Shown: positions 1-7,120 of the stretch, in pieces
Position numbering within the stretch: position 1 is the stretch's first letter
Layout: every line of letters starts with the position of its first letter
Source: Oscillospiraceae bacterium
GTDB lineage: Bacteria > Bacillota > Clostridia > Oscillospirales > Oscillospiraceae
Assembly: GCA_016296235.1 (NCBI GenBank)
Contig: JAEDJR010000027.1
Span: 1-14,776 of the forward strand
Length of the DNA stretch: 14,776 bases
Direction of reading: 5' to 3'
Notes under the pieces: generated by a model
Database searches by the model: none
What the model was told of the DNA's origin: nothing
The model's input: the letters and a program-made list of their open reading frames with translations, nothing else
Position numbers and translations under genes: made by a program

Positions 1-140
1 CAGTCAGCTTCGCTGACAGCTCCCCTTACGCAGGGGAGCCTTGGGCGCTGTGTATTACGGGCGCACTTCTATACGCCGTTCGGTGTCGTGCATCATGCAC
101 GATTCCGCACCGCACCAAAGCCTCCCGCATCAGAGGGGCC
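1..140. repeat. Inverted-repeat-rich intergenic element
   Basis: No coding region is credible here. Several inverted repeats stand in a row: GTCAGC/GCTGAC (3-8 with 12-17), GCTCCCC/GGGGAGC (19-25 with 33-39), a perfect 15-base palindrome at 87-101 flanked by CGGTG/CACCG arms (81-85 with 108-112), and a looser GCCTC/GAGGG pair near 120-138. The phrase ending in GGGGAGCCTT recurs in degenerate form as GAGGGGCCTTGG near 133-144. This layout resembles the short palindromic elements scattered between genes in many high-GC gut Clostridia. I infer that class from memory of the style; only one copy is visible, so its repetition cannot be shown here. Confidence 0.45.
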
Positions 141-171
141 TTGGATGTCCCAACCCAAACACAGAATAGGA

Positions 172-207
172 AAATCCGACCTATGATTGCAGTCATAGGT
201 CGGATTT
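172..207 (-). terminator. Terminator of the tldD-tldE-membrane protein operon
   Basis: A perfect 15-bp stem (172-186 with 193-207) has a six-base loop TTGCAG. It lies 45 bases after the stop of the minus-strand membrane protein gene. Read on the minus strand the 3' arm ends in ATTT and continues TCCTATTC, so the T-run is short. The stem is strong enough that rho-independent termination is likely. The plus strand reads only weakly T-rich after the hairpin. Confidence 0.6.
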
Positions 208-251
208 ACTGTCTTACGAACACCCCACAAACCATGCTGTTTTGTTTTGCA

Positions 252-779
252 TTATTTCCGCTCCATGGCCAGGGCCGCGCAGAGAAGAGCTGCCATGATG
301 GCCAGGACGGACAGTTCCGGCAGCCACTGCCACAGGCTTGCGCCGGGCAGAACGTAGACGAACACGTCCTCCACGAACAAGTGGAACGCCAGGGGCAGTC
401 CAAACAGGGGATACAGGAGCTTTTTAGTAGGCAGAACGCCGGTGACAGTCAAGATATACAGAGCCAACACCGCCAAATACAGGATGCAGCATAACAGAGT
501 ATGCCACCAGTGGGCGAAGGTAAAGGCTTTGACGATGAAATAGAAGACTCCGCCGAGTACCGAAAGACAGGTGGGAAGCAGGGTTTTGTGGCCCCAGAGA
601 ATCAGTGCCGCAGGAAACCACAGGCTGGCCGCAGCCGGGATTCCGATATAGACCCACCAATCAAAACCGCGCAGGCCCGCAGGGATATAGAAAACCAGTC
701 TGGCAAGCAGGGAGAAGCCCATGAACAGCATGGAGCTCACGGCCCAGGGACGTCGCGGGTTGATGATCCAGCCTTTCAT
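252..779 (-). CDS. Small polytopic membrane protein, unknown function
   Basis: This encodes 175 residues if started at the ATG at 779, whose bases overlap the stop of tldE in an ATGA arrangement. An upstream in-frame start at 809 would lie inside tldE and is not needed. The protein is very hydrophobic and rich in Trp, Phe and Leu. I see about six likely membrane segments, near residues 13-33, 41-63, 67-86, 90-113, 119-135 and 151-171, with a short basic N-terminus (KGWIINPRRPW) and a charged C-terminal tail. There is no signal peptide of the cleaved type and no recognisable catalytic motif. The overlap means it is translated together with TldE, so a role linked to the TldD/TldE protease is possible, but this rests only on position. 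I do not recognise the family. Confidence 0.75.
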   Translation of the reverse strand: MKGWIINPRRPWAVSSMLFMGFSLLARLVFYIPAGLRGFDWWVYIGIPAAASLWFPAALILWGHKTLLPTCLSVLGGVFYFIVKAFTFAHWWHTLLCCILYLAVLALYILTVTGVLPTKKLLYPLFGLPLAFHLFVEDVFVYVLPGASLWQWLPELSVLAIMAALLCAALAMERK

Positions 780-1993
780 GGTGTGATTTCCGCTTCCACG
801 GCCAGCCACTGGAAGCCGCAGAAGGGTTTGTCATCGGAACGGCCCAGATAGTACTTGCCCAGAAGGTCGAAGAGACTGCCCCGGGCGGAGAACTCCGGCA
901 GCTTGCCCAGGAGCTTGCCGTCCCGGTAGAGATAGGAGGTCTGCACCGGCGTGGCCAGCATCCCGTCGGAGGTGCAGTCGCCGCCGCTGGCCATGACGAC
1001 CAGGGCTGCGTCCCGGCCCCGGAGCAGCTCCCGGAGGGACTTGCCGCTGGAGGCAAAGGATGTGTTGGGTGCGGCCAGCTGGGGCAGGTCGTCGTAGTTG
1101 GCGCCGGCAGCTGCGGTGTTCTCGCAGGAGAATTCCGCAGCGGTCTTTTTGTCGGCATAAGGCCGTGCCAGGACGCCGTTTTCAATCAGCGGCAGCTGAT
1201 CTCCGGGAAGAACGGAGCCTTCCGCGTCAAAGAAAGCGGCGGCATAGGAATCGGGCGTCCGATCCACCTGGAGGGTGACGTCTTCGGAGAACAGCTTCTG
1301 GCCCTGTTTGCCGGAGAGCAGGGATGCGCCCCGATGGAACAGCTGGCCGTTGAGTGCCTGATTCAGGGGATCCTTTACCAGGCCGGACTCCACAATCAGG
1401 GGCAGGGTATTTCCCTCCGGCAGGGGCACAATAGTCCGGTGGGCTTCCATGACCTGGGAGACGTCCGCGAAAATGGCGTCCACATCGAAGCTGCGGCCAA
1501 GGTATTCGGCGGCGGTGTCAAACACGGCGGCGGAATCCACGTCCTTGGCCAGGAGCATGACCGTGTAGGTCAGGTCCCGGCAGCAATAATCCAGCCCGGC
1601 ATCATTGGTCAGAGAGACGGTGGTTTCGCTCATATTGACCTTATTGCTGAAGATCATGCGGGGGAAGGCGGTACGGAGCCTGTCCAGCAGTTGCTCCACC
1701 CGGGCGGTGAATTCTCCGCTGTCCAGGATTTCCTGACGCCGGTCCTCTCGCCGTGTTTTGTTTTGCTCCGGCGCATAGGGATAGGGAACCTTCCGCTCCA
1801 GGTTGGCCTCAGCCTGCCGCCAGGTTTCTGCCGTTGCTTCGCCCAACGTACCGGCGATTCCGATCGAAGTGCCGTCATAGACCCGGCAGCCGGATTTGAC
1901 AATGTGCTTTCTCCGGACGGAGTCAATTTCACTCTGGGTCACGTTGAGAGAGGTTTCTGTGGTTTCAAAACGATAGAGTTCTTTTATCATCAT
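776..1993 (-). CDS. tldE: TldE/PmbA-type subunit of a TldD/TldE metalloprotease
   Basis: This is a 405-residue member of the TldD/PmbA family, a little shorter than E. coli PmbA (about 450). It lacks the HExxxH zinc motif, as expected of the non-catalytic TldE partner. Family-like stretches include the N-terminal strand region with ETSLNVTQSEID, the middle AFFDAEGSVLPGDQLPLIENG and the C-terminal GDCTSDGMLATPVQTSYLYRDGKLLG. In E. coli, TldD and TldE form a heterodimer that cleaves unfolded peptides, including the microcin B17 leader. The gene follows tldD by only nine bases and has an AGGAGG ribosome site at about 2003-1998, six or seven bases before the ATG at 1993. A second ATG directly follows, at 1990. 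Its end overlaps the next gene, so the three genes are probably one operon. Confidence 0.85.
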   Translation of the reverse strand: MMIKELYRFETTETSLNVTQSEIDSVRRKHIVKSGCRVYDGTSIGIAGTLGEATAETWRQAEANLERKVPYPYAPEQNKTRREDRRQEILDSGEFTARVEQLLDRLRTAFPRMIFSNKVNMSETTVSLTNDAGLDYCCRDLTYTVMLLAKDVDSAAVFDTAAEYLGRSFDVDAIFADVSQVMEAHRTIVPLPEGNTLPLIVESGLVKDPLNQALNGQLFHRGASLLSGKQGQKLFSEDVTLQVDRTPDSYAAAFFDAEGSVLPGDQLPLIENGVLARPYADKKTAAEFSCENTAAAGANYDDLPQLAAPNTSFASSGKSLRELLRGRDAALVVMASGGDCTSDGMLATPVQTSYLYRDGKLLGKLPEFSARGSLFDLLGKYYLGRSDDKPFCGFQWLAVEAEITP

Positions 1994-2002
1994 TGCGCCT
2001 CC

Positions 2003-3337
2003 TTACTGCACCGTGATGCCCTGTACCCGCACATAGGGGCCGCCGAAGGCCACACGCAGGGGCCATTGCTCCATTTTGCCGCAGCCGCCGGTGGACTGGG
2101 AACACAGCTGGGCTTCCCGGGAAAGACCGTCAATCCGATGCAGGGTTTCCATGACGTTGCCGGTGATGACAGCGATGCGTACAGGCTCCGCCAGCTTGCC
2201 GTCGCGGATCATATAGGCCACATTGGGGGCGATGGTGAAGGTGGACATGCCGGAACCGTGCTTGTAATCCTGAATGTAGACGCCCTCTTTGACCCCGGCA
2301 AACAGCTCTTCCACGGTCTGGGTTCCCGCGCCGATGCAGGTGGAGGTCATGCGGACGATGGGCTCAAATTCGAAGCTCATGGCCCGGGCGTTGCCGGTGA
2401 CGTCCTCCTCCAGGGCCGCAGCGGTGTAGGCGCTGTGGAGCCGCCCGGTGAGGATTCCGTCCTTAATCAGATAGGTTTTTCCGGCTTTGGTGCCTTCATC
2501 GTCATAGGGCACATAGCCGGAGCCCTCGGGAATGCCGGTGTCGTAGATATTCAGGATATCCGATCCAACCCGGGTGCCCAGGGCCCACTCCCGGCGCATG
2601 GTCTCGTCGCCGATCATGAAATCGCTCTCGGACTTGTGGCCGAAGCTCTCATGGGCAAAAACGCCGGTAACCACAGGAGCGAGGATGCAGGTGTACACAC
2701 CGGGAACCACCGGTACGGCGTTGTGGGCATACTGCCAGTCTGCCGCCAGCTTTTCACGGAAGCTGTCCTGCAAATCACGGAGTTCCTGGAAGGTCTCGCG
2801 ATAGGCGTGCTTCTGATTGGAGAAGGGAACCCCGCTGCAGCCGAAGGCATAGCGCAGAACCACGCTGGCCCGCTGGTAATCAAAGGTCACGTCTGCCCCC
2901 AGACTGGAGATGATGTGCTTTTCGGTGTGGGTGTCGAAGTAGAAGAGGATGTGCATCTGCACATCGTCCAGCTCCTGCAGCACTGGCAGATAGGACGCCA
3001 GCAGCGCCACTTTTTCTTCGTTGCTGATTTTGGAGACGTCGGTCTCCTGGTACCGCAGGCATACATCCCGGTTGGCCTGCAGCCGCTTGACCACCGGATG
3101 GTCGAGAATGCCGGCATTGGGTTTGGCCATGGCGGCCAGGGCGTCGATTTCCGCCTGGACGGCGTCCAGGTCGGTGGTAGCGCTGTAATACCAGCGGCTG
3201 CCGTCAAAGACCCGGATGAACGCGCCCTGCTCCAGGGCAGTTTTGTTTTGCTTCAGCTGTCCGTTTTCAAAGCTGATGGTGGTGTTGTATACGGACTCAT
3301 ACCGCACGTCCGTAAACAACCCGGCGGGAAAGTGCAT
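2003..3337 (-). CDS. tldD: TldD-type zinc metalloprotease, catalytic subunit
   Basis: This is a 444-residue protein starting at the ATG at 3337, chosen because AGGAGG lies seven bases upstream. A longer frame to 3415 would run into the end of trmO and has no ribosome site. The zinc motif HESFGH (HExxxH) is at residues 229-234, and a conserved late Cys in TGGCGK (Cys419) matches the third metal ligand known in E. coli TldD. Other family stretches are the N-terminal region 1-60 (YESVYNTTISFENGQ) and DTGIPEGSGYVPYDDEGT near 266-283. With TldE it should form a cytosolic heterodimer with the active site in an enclosed chamber that admits unfolded peptides. The substrate here is unknown, and no peptide-antibiotic gene is seen in the window. 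Confidence 0.92.
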   Translation of the reverse strand: MHFPAGLFTDVRYESVYNTTISFENGQLKQNKTALEQGAFIRVFDGSRWYYSATTDLDAVQAEIDALAAMAKPNAGILDHPVVKRLQANRDVCLRYQETDVSKISNEEKVALLASYLPVLQELDDVQMHILFYFDTHTEKHIISSLGADVTFDYQRASVVLRYAFGCSGVPFSNQKHAYRETFQELRDLQDSFREKLAADWQYAHNAVPVVPGVYTCILAPVVTGVFAHESFGHKSESDFMIGDETMRREWALGTRVGSDILNIYDTGIPEGSGYVPYDDEGTKAGKTYLIKDGILTGRLHSAYTAAALEEDVTGNARAMSFEFEPIVRMTSTCIGAGTQTVEELFAGVKEGVYIQDYKHGSGMSTFTIAPNVAYMIRDGKLAEPVRIAVITGNVMETLHRIDGLSREAQLCSQSTGGCGKMEQWPLRVAFGGPYVRVQGITVQ

Positions 3338-3366
3338 GAAAAAACCTCCTTTGCTGTTTTGCGTTG

Positions 3367-3395
3367 AATCTATCAGGTTTACCAGGAGAATACAA
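3367..3395 (-). promoter_or_regulatory. Possible weak promoter of tldD
   Basis: On the minus strand TTGTAT (3395-3390) and TAGATT (3372-3367) are 17 bases apart and lie upstream of the tldD ribosome site. Both boxes are imperfect. tldD might instead be read through from trmO, whose stop is only 74 bases away. A 13-base palindrome at 3397-3409 lies between, but has no T-run. Confidence 0.35.
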
Positions 3396-3411
3396 CCAAC
3401 CGACGGTTGAA

Positions 3412-4095
3412 TCACTGGTTGAGCTTCTCGATTTCGCAGACAGTCAGAATCCCGTCCGCTACCCGGAAGCGGAAATCATAACCACCGAAGGCCACGCCGT
3501 AGATCCGTTCCGGGTCATTCTGGTAGGAGGGGCGGGGATCCTGGGCCAGCAGTCCCAAAACCGGCTTCCGCAGCCGCAGGGGAACCTGTTGGAGCAGGGA
3601 ATCCGGAAATACCACCTCCAGATGATAGTCCCGCACCGGATCGGCGAAGCCGCCCAGGGCATCGGGGTGGCTGTCGGTGAAGGGCAGATAGGGCTTGATG
3701 TCCAGAATGGGCGTGCCGTCCATGAGATCGGCGCCGGCCACATGGAGCACCGGACCGTCCTTGGTGTGCAGCTCCACGTCCAGCAGCTTCACGGAGGACA
3801 GGCCGATGGGATTGGGCCGGAAGGGGGAGCGGGTGGCAAAGACGCCCATGCGGGTTTTGCCCCCCAGCCGGGGCGGCAGCACCGTGGGAGACCAGCCCTC
3901 CCGGATAGCCTGGGAAAAGACCCACAACAGCCACAGGTGGGAGTAGCCTTCCATGCCCCGCAGCGCGTCGGCATTGCGGTATTCCGGCTCAAAAACAATG
4001 GTCGATATCACTTCCTCCACCAGACCGCTCTGGCGGGGAATGCCGAATTTGGCCGTGTAGTCGTTGTGAATCGTGGCGATGGGCTTGCATTCCAT
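3412..4095 (-). CDS. trmO: tRNA m6t6A37 methyltransferase (TrmO/TsaA family)
   Basis: This encodes 227 residues from the ATG at 4095, preceded by AAGGAGG and a nine-base gap. A frame extending to 4335 runs backwards through csoR and is rejected. The hallmark motif TRSPFRPNPIGLSSVKL starts at residue 88, and DGTPILDIKPYLPF is at 126-139. A C-terminal domain around 186-205 reads DPRPSYQNDPERIYGVAF, as in the two-domain form of the family. E. coli TrmO uses S-adenosylmethionine to methylate t6A37 of threonine tRNA, and this protein should do the same. It is divergent from the copper operon, with promoter boxes about 20 bases apart, and nothing suggests that it is part of copper resistance. Identity is secure from the motifs; tRNA specificity is inferred from the family. 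Confidence 0.92.
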   Translation of the reverse strand: MECKPIATIHNDYTAKFGIPRQSGLVEEVISTIVFEPEYRNADALRGMEGYSHLWLLWVFSQAIREGWSPTVLPPRLGGKTRMGVFATRSPFRPNPIGLSSVKLLDVELHTKDGPVLHVAGADLMDGTPILDIKPYLPFTDSHPDALGGFADPVRDYHLEVVFPDSLLQQVPLRLRKPVLGLLAQDPRPSYQNDPERIYGVAFGGYDFRFRVADGILTVCEIEKLNQ

Positions 4096-4117
4096 GTCAG
4101 CGCCTCCTTCTGCAGAT

Positions 4118-4146
4118 ATCATACCATCGTTCCGGAAAAAAGTCAC
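4118..4146 (-). promoter_or_regulatory. Promoter of trmO
   Basis: On the minus strand GTGACT (4146-4141) and TATGAT (4123-4118) are separated by exactly 17 bases, and the second box lies 22 bases upstream of the trmO start. The -35 box matches the consensus less well than the -10 box. It is back to back with the copper promoter that begins at 4166. Confidence 0.55.
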
Positions 4147-4165
4147 GTTTCTTTGCGTTATTTTC

Positions 4166-4194
4166 TTGACAAATACCCCTATGGGGTATAATAT
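4166..4194 (+). promoter_or_regulatory. Copper-operon promoter of csoR-copA
   Basis: A perfect TTGACA is at 4166-4171. The best -10 hexamer, TATAAT (4187-4192), sits 15 bases after it; a poorer one, TAATAT (4189-4194), sits at 17. The short spacing of the perfect box is odd and may matter for control. The first CsoR operator fills the space between the two boxes. Confidence 0.75.
4173..4189. promoter_or_regulatory. CsoR operator 1 (perfect palindrome)
   Basis: ATACCCCTATGGGGTAT is a perfect 7-3-7 inverted repeat lying between the -35 and -10 boxes. TACCC/GGGTA arms are typical of CsoR operators at copZA promoters. CsoR bound here would block RNA polymerase; Cu(I) binding would release it. 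The site is seen; the repressor assignment is inferred from the gene directly downstream. Confidence 0.8.
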
Positions 4195-4196
4195 AA

Positions 4197-4213
4197 ATAC
4201 CACCAGGGGGTAT
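4197..4213. promoter_or_regulatory. CsoR operator 2 (near-perfect palindrome)
   Basis: ATACCACCAGGGGGTAT has the same 17-base size and arms as operator 1 with one mismatch (C to A in the left arm). The two centres are 24 bases apart, a little more than two helical turns. It lies just after the -10 box, around the expected transcription start. It would let two CsoR tetramers bind side by side. Confidence 0.65.
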
Positions 4214-4234
4214 CCTGTCAAGGGAGGACTTGAA

Positions 4235-4522
4235 ATGGACTGCTGTAAAAAAACAAGACGAACGCCGGAAGAGGTCAAAAAGCTGACCAACCGCCTGAGC
4301 CGCATGGAGGGGCAGATTCGCGGTATCCGCAACATGCTGGAAAGCGACGCCTACTGCAACGACATTCTGATTCAGTCGGCGGCGGTGACGGCGGCCATGA
4401 ATGCGTTCAACCGGGAGCTGATCGCCAGCCATCTGCGTACCTGCGTGGCCCGGGATTTGCGGGAGGGCAACGATGCCGTCATCGACGAGCTGGTGGACAC
4501 GCTGCAAAAGCTGATGAAATAG
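4235..4522 (+). CDS. csoR: Copper-sensing repressor CsoR
   Basis: This encodes 95 residues from the ATG at 4235, with GGGAGG about eight bases upstream. Frames that start earlier would have to cross the promoter and operators. It is an all-helical DUF156 family protein of usual length. The Cu(I) site of CsoR is complete: Cys41 (AYCND), then His66 and Cys70 in SHLRTC, the Cys-His-Cys pattern. The basic helix region KKLTNRLSRMEGQIRGI (15-31) is the family signature. An extra Cys-Cys pair at residues 3-4 is outside the known site. It should bind DNA as a tetramer and let go when it binds Cu(I). It is first in the operon, followed after 16 bases by copA, and its operators lie directly upstream, so it is self-regulated. 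Confidence 0.95.
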   Translation: MDCCKKTRRTPEEVKKLTNRLSRMEGQIRGIRNMLESDAYCNDILIQSAAVTAAMNAFNRELIASHLRTCVARDLREGNDAVIDELVDTLQKLMK

Positions 4523-4538
4523 AAAGGAAGTCTGAATT

Positions 4539-7040
4539 GTGAAACAATATAACGTCACGGGCATGAGCTGCGCTGCCTGCTCGGCCCGGGTGGAAAAGGC
4601 GGTGTCCCAGGTGCCGGGCGTGACGGCCTGCTCCGTGAACCTGCTGACCAACTCCATGGGCGTGGAGGGCACGGCTTCGGATGAGGCCGTCATACAGGCG
4701 GTGCGGGAGGCCGGCTATGGCGCAGCGCCCAAGGGCGCGGAGTCTGCCGCCGCCAAACCGGAGGAGGATGCCTTGCAGGACCGGGAAACGCCGGTGCTGA
4801 AGCGGCGGCTGATCTGGTCCGTGGGATTTTTGCTGGTGCTGTTGTACTTCTCCATGGGGCATATGATGTGGGGCTGGCCCCTGCCGCCCTTCTTTGACGG
4901 CAACCATGTGGCCATGGGCCTGACCCAGCTGCTGCTGACGGTCATCATTATGGTGATTAACCAGAAATTCTTCATCAGCGGCTTCCGGAGCCTCTGGCAC
5001 CGGGCCCCCAATATGGACGCCCTGGTGGCCCTGGGAGCCACGGCTGCCTTTGTCTACAGCACCTACGCCCTGTTTGCCATGACCGGCGCCCAGGTGCGTG
5101 GGGATATGGACGCCGTCATGGAATATATGATGGAGTTCTATTTTGAGTCCGCCGCCATGATCCTGACGCTGATTACCGTTGGGAAAATGCTGGAGGCCCG
5201 TTCCAAGGGCAAGACCACCGACGCCCTGAAGAGCCTCATGAAGCTGGCTCCCAAGACCGCCGTTGTTCTCAGGAACGGCGTGGAGACAGAGGCTGCCATT
5301 GACGCGGTGCAGCCCGGCGACCTGTTTGTGGTGCGGCCGGGGGAGAGCATTCCCGTGGACGGCGTGGTGGTGGAAGGCAGCAGCGCTGTCAACGAGGCGG
5401 CCCTCACCGGTGAGAGCATTCCGGCGGACAAAGCACCTGGCGACAGTGTTTCCGCTGCCACCTTGAACCAATCGGGCTTTCTGACCTGCCGGGCCACCCG
5501 GGTGGGGCAGGATACGACGCTGTCCCAGATCATCCGCATGGTCAGCGACGCCGCTGCCACCAAGGCGCCCATTGCCAAGGTGGCGGACAAGGTCTCCGGT
5601 GTGTTTGTCCCGGCGGTCATTGCCATAGCGGTTGTCACGACGCTGGTGTGGCTCCTGGCAGGACAGACCTTTGGCTTTGCTCTGGCCCGGGGAATTTCCG
5701 TTCTGGTCATCAGCTGCCCCTGCGCCCTGGGTCTGGCCACGCCGGTGGCTATTATGGTCGGCAATGGTGTGGGCGCGAAAAACGGAATCCTGTTCAAAAC
5801 CGCCGTGTCTCTGGAAGAGGCAGGCAAGGCGGCGGTTGTAGCCCTGGACAAAACCGGAACCATTACCGCCGGACAGCCAAGGGTGACGGATCTGCTGCCT
5901 GCCGGGGCGGTGACAGAGGAACAGCTTTTGAGGCTGGCCGTGGCCCTGGAGCAAAAGAGCGAGCACCCGCTGGCAAGCGCCATTCTGGATTATGGCCGTG
6001 CCCACGGTGTGGAAGCGCCGCAGGTGACGGAATTTGAAGCCCTTCCGGGCAACGGCCTGACCGCCCGGCTGGAGGGAAAGGTTCTCTGCGGCGGAAATCT
6101 CGGCTTTATCAGCGGCCGGGCACAGGTTCCGGATACCCTGCGGGTCAAGGCGGAAACCTTGGCTGAGGAGGGAAAAACACCCCTGTATTTCGGCCTGGAC
6201 GGGGTGCTCCTGGGTATCATCGCCGTGGCGGATGTGATGAAGGAGGATTCTCCCGCTGCCATCCGCCAGCTGCAGAATATGGGAATCCGGGTGGTCATGC
6301 TCACCGGCGACAATGAGCGGACGGCCCGTGCCATCGGCCGTCAGGCAGGCGTGGACGAGGTGATCGCCGGTGTCCTCCCCGATGGCAAGGAGGCTGTGAT
6401 CCGCCGTCTCAAGGCCCGGGGGAAAGTGGCCATGGTGGGCGACGGCATCAACGACGCGCCCGCCCTGACCCGGGCTGACATCGGCATTGCCATCGGCGCC
6501 GGGGCAGACGTTGCCATCGATGCGGCGGACGTTGTTCTGGTGAAGAGCCGTCTCAGCGATGTGCCGGCGGCCATCCGTCTCAGCCGGGCTGCCCTGCGGA
6601 ATATCCACGAGAACCTGTTCTGGGCGTTTTTCTACAATGCCCTCGGCATTCCCCTGGCAGCGGGTGTGTTCATCCCCCTGCTGGGCTGGCAGCTGAACCC
6701 CATGTTCGGCGCCGCGGCCATGAGCCTTTCCAGCTTCTGCGTCGTGACCAACGCTTTGCGTCTGAATCTGCTGCGGATTCACGATTCTAAGCACGATCAT
6801 AAAATCAAACACAAAAAGGAGAAACAAGCTATGACGAAAACCATGCACATCGAAGGCATTATGTGCGGCCACTGCGAGGCCCGGGTCAAGAAGGCGCTGG
6901 AGGCCCTGGACGCCGTTGAGACAGCGGAAGTCAGCCACGTCACCGGTACCGCTGTGGTGACGCTCAGAACGCCTGTGGCCGACGACGTTCTGAAACAGGC
7001 CGTGGAAGCCCAGGATTATCAGGTCGTATCCATTCAATAA
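4539..7040 (+). CDS. copA: Cu(I)-exporting P1B-type ATPase CopA with fused C-terminal chaperone domain
   Basis: This encodes 833 residues from a GTG start at 4539, with AAAGGAAG eight bases before it. In order: a metal-binding HMA domain (residues 1-65, GMSCAAC with CxxC at 11-14), the membrane region, the actuator motif TGES at 290-293, the transport motif CPC at 393-395, the phosphorylated Asp in DKTGT (Asp437), the HP motif at 476-477 and GDGIND at 634-639. Membrane pairs follow near the end. These mark a P1B-1 Cu(I) exporter of the cytoplasmic membrane. The last 69 residues are a second HMA domain (CxxC at 776-779) joined by a Lys/His-rich linker. That position is unusual, since extra HMA domains are normally N-terminal. 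The domain carries its own start signals and may also be made separately. Confidence 0.95.
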   Translation: MKQYNVTGMSCAACSARVEKAVSQVPGVTACSVNLLTNSMGVEGTASDEAVIQAVREAGYGAAPKGAESAAAKPEEDALQDRETPVLKRRLIWSVGFLLVLLYFSMGHMMWGWPLPPFFDGNHVAMGLTQLLLTVIIMVINQKFFISGFRSLWHRAPNMDALVALGATAAFVYSTYALFAMTGAQVRGDMDAVMEYMMEFYFESAAMILTLITVGKMLEARSKGKTTDALKSLMKLAPKTAVVLRNGVETEAAIDAVQPGDLFVVRPGESIPVDGVVVEGSSAVNEAALTGESIPADKAPGDSVSAATLNQSGFLTCRATRVGQDTTLSQIIRMVSDAAATKAPIAKVADKVSGVFVPAVIAIAVVTTLVWLLAGQTFGFALARGISVLVISCPCALGLATPVAIMVGNGVGAKNGILFKTAVSLEEAGKAAVVALDKTGTITAGQPRVTDLLPAGAVTEEQLLRLAVALEQKSEHPLASAILDYGRAHGVEAPQVTEFEALPGNGLTARLEGKVLCGGNLGFISGRAQVPDTLRVKAETLAEEGKTPLYFGLDGVLLGIIAVADVMKEDSPAAIRQLQNMGIRVVMLTGDNERTARAIGRQAGVDEVIAGVLPDGKEAVIRRLKARGKVAMVGDGINDAPALTRADIGIAIGAGADVAIDAADVVLVKSRLSDVPAAIRLSRAALRNIHENLFWAFFYNALGIPLAAGVFIPLLGWQLNPMFGAAAMSLSSFCVVTNALRLNLLRIHDSKHDHKIKHKKEKQAMTKTMHIEGIMCGHCEARVKKALEALDAVETAEVSHVTGTAVVTLRTPVADDVLKQAVEAQDYQVVSIQ
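6817..6821 (+). promoter_or_regulatory. Internal ribosome binding site before the copZ-like start
   Basis: AGGAG lies inside the copA coding frame, nine bases before an in-frame ATG at 6831. The wider run AAAAAGGAGAAACAAGCT is A-rich and unlike the GC-rich coding sequence around it, but just like an intergenic ribosome site. This is what decides that a second start is plausible here. Confidence 0.7.
6831..7040 (+). CDS. copZ: CopZ-like copper chaperone, in-frame internal start within copA
   Basis: Starting at the ATG at 6831 gives a 69-residue HMA protein beginning MTKTMHIEGIMCGHCEARVK, with CxxC at residues 12-15 of this product. Size and fold match free-standing CopZ chaperones, which carry Cu(I) to CopA and to CsoR. 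In related genomes copZ is commonly a separate gene after copA. Here no stop codon separates the two, so the same domain would be made both as the tail of CopA and, from its own ribosome site, as a free chaperone. Separate translation is inferred from the start signals; it is not shown by the sequence alone. Expression would follow CsoR control of the whole operon. Confidence 0.6.
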   Translation: MTKTMHIEGIMCGHCEARVKKALEALDAVETAEVSHVTGTAVVTLRTPVADDVLKQAVEAQDYQVVSIQ

Positions 7041-7045
7041 AGAAT

Positions 7046-7088
7046 GCCGGGCACAGAACGGAGAACCGCTCTGTGCCCGGCAATTTTT
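7046..7088 (+). terminator. Terminator of the copper operon
   Basis: A perfect 12-bp stem GCCGGGCACAGA with TCTGTGCCCGGC (7046-7057 with 7070-7081) is topped by a small inner CGG/CCG stem and followed by AATTTTT. It starts five bases after the copA stop codon. A classic rho-independent terminator. Confidence 0.92.
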
Positions 7089-7120
7089 CATGAGGGTCGG
7101 AATGGCACCGGAAATTGGGA

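Noticed and set aside
1..251. CRISPR array or small RNA gene in the left intergenic region
   Set aside because: The inverted repeats differ from each other and are not evenly spaced direct repeats. No promoter for a small RNA is convincing.
1334..3367. 677-codon open frame on the plus strand opposite tldE and tldD
   Set aside because: It lies antisense to two genes with recognised motifs. Its translation is low-complexity, rich in Gly, His and Gln, and shows no domain. It results from GC-rich codon use.
3397..3409. Palindrome CAACCGACGGTTG as a terminator of trmO
   Set aside because: The arms are only six bases, with a one-base centre that cannot form a proper loop, and there is no T-run.
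4096..4335. Possible 80-residue N-terminal extension of trmO
   Set aside because: It would run through csoR and the copper promoter. The ATG at 4095 has a good AAGGAGG site and matches the family N-terminus.
6775..6830. Programmed frameshift between CopA and its HMA tail
   Set aside because: The two parts are already in the same frame, so no frameshift is needed, and no slippery-site arrangement is evident.
4479..7091. 870-codon open frame on the minus strand opposite copA
   Set aside because: Antisense shadow of a gene with every P-type ATPase motif. The translation is Gly/His/Gln-rich with no recognisable family.
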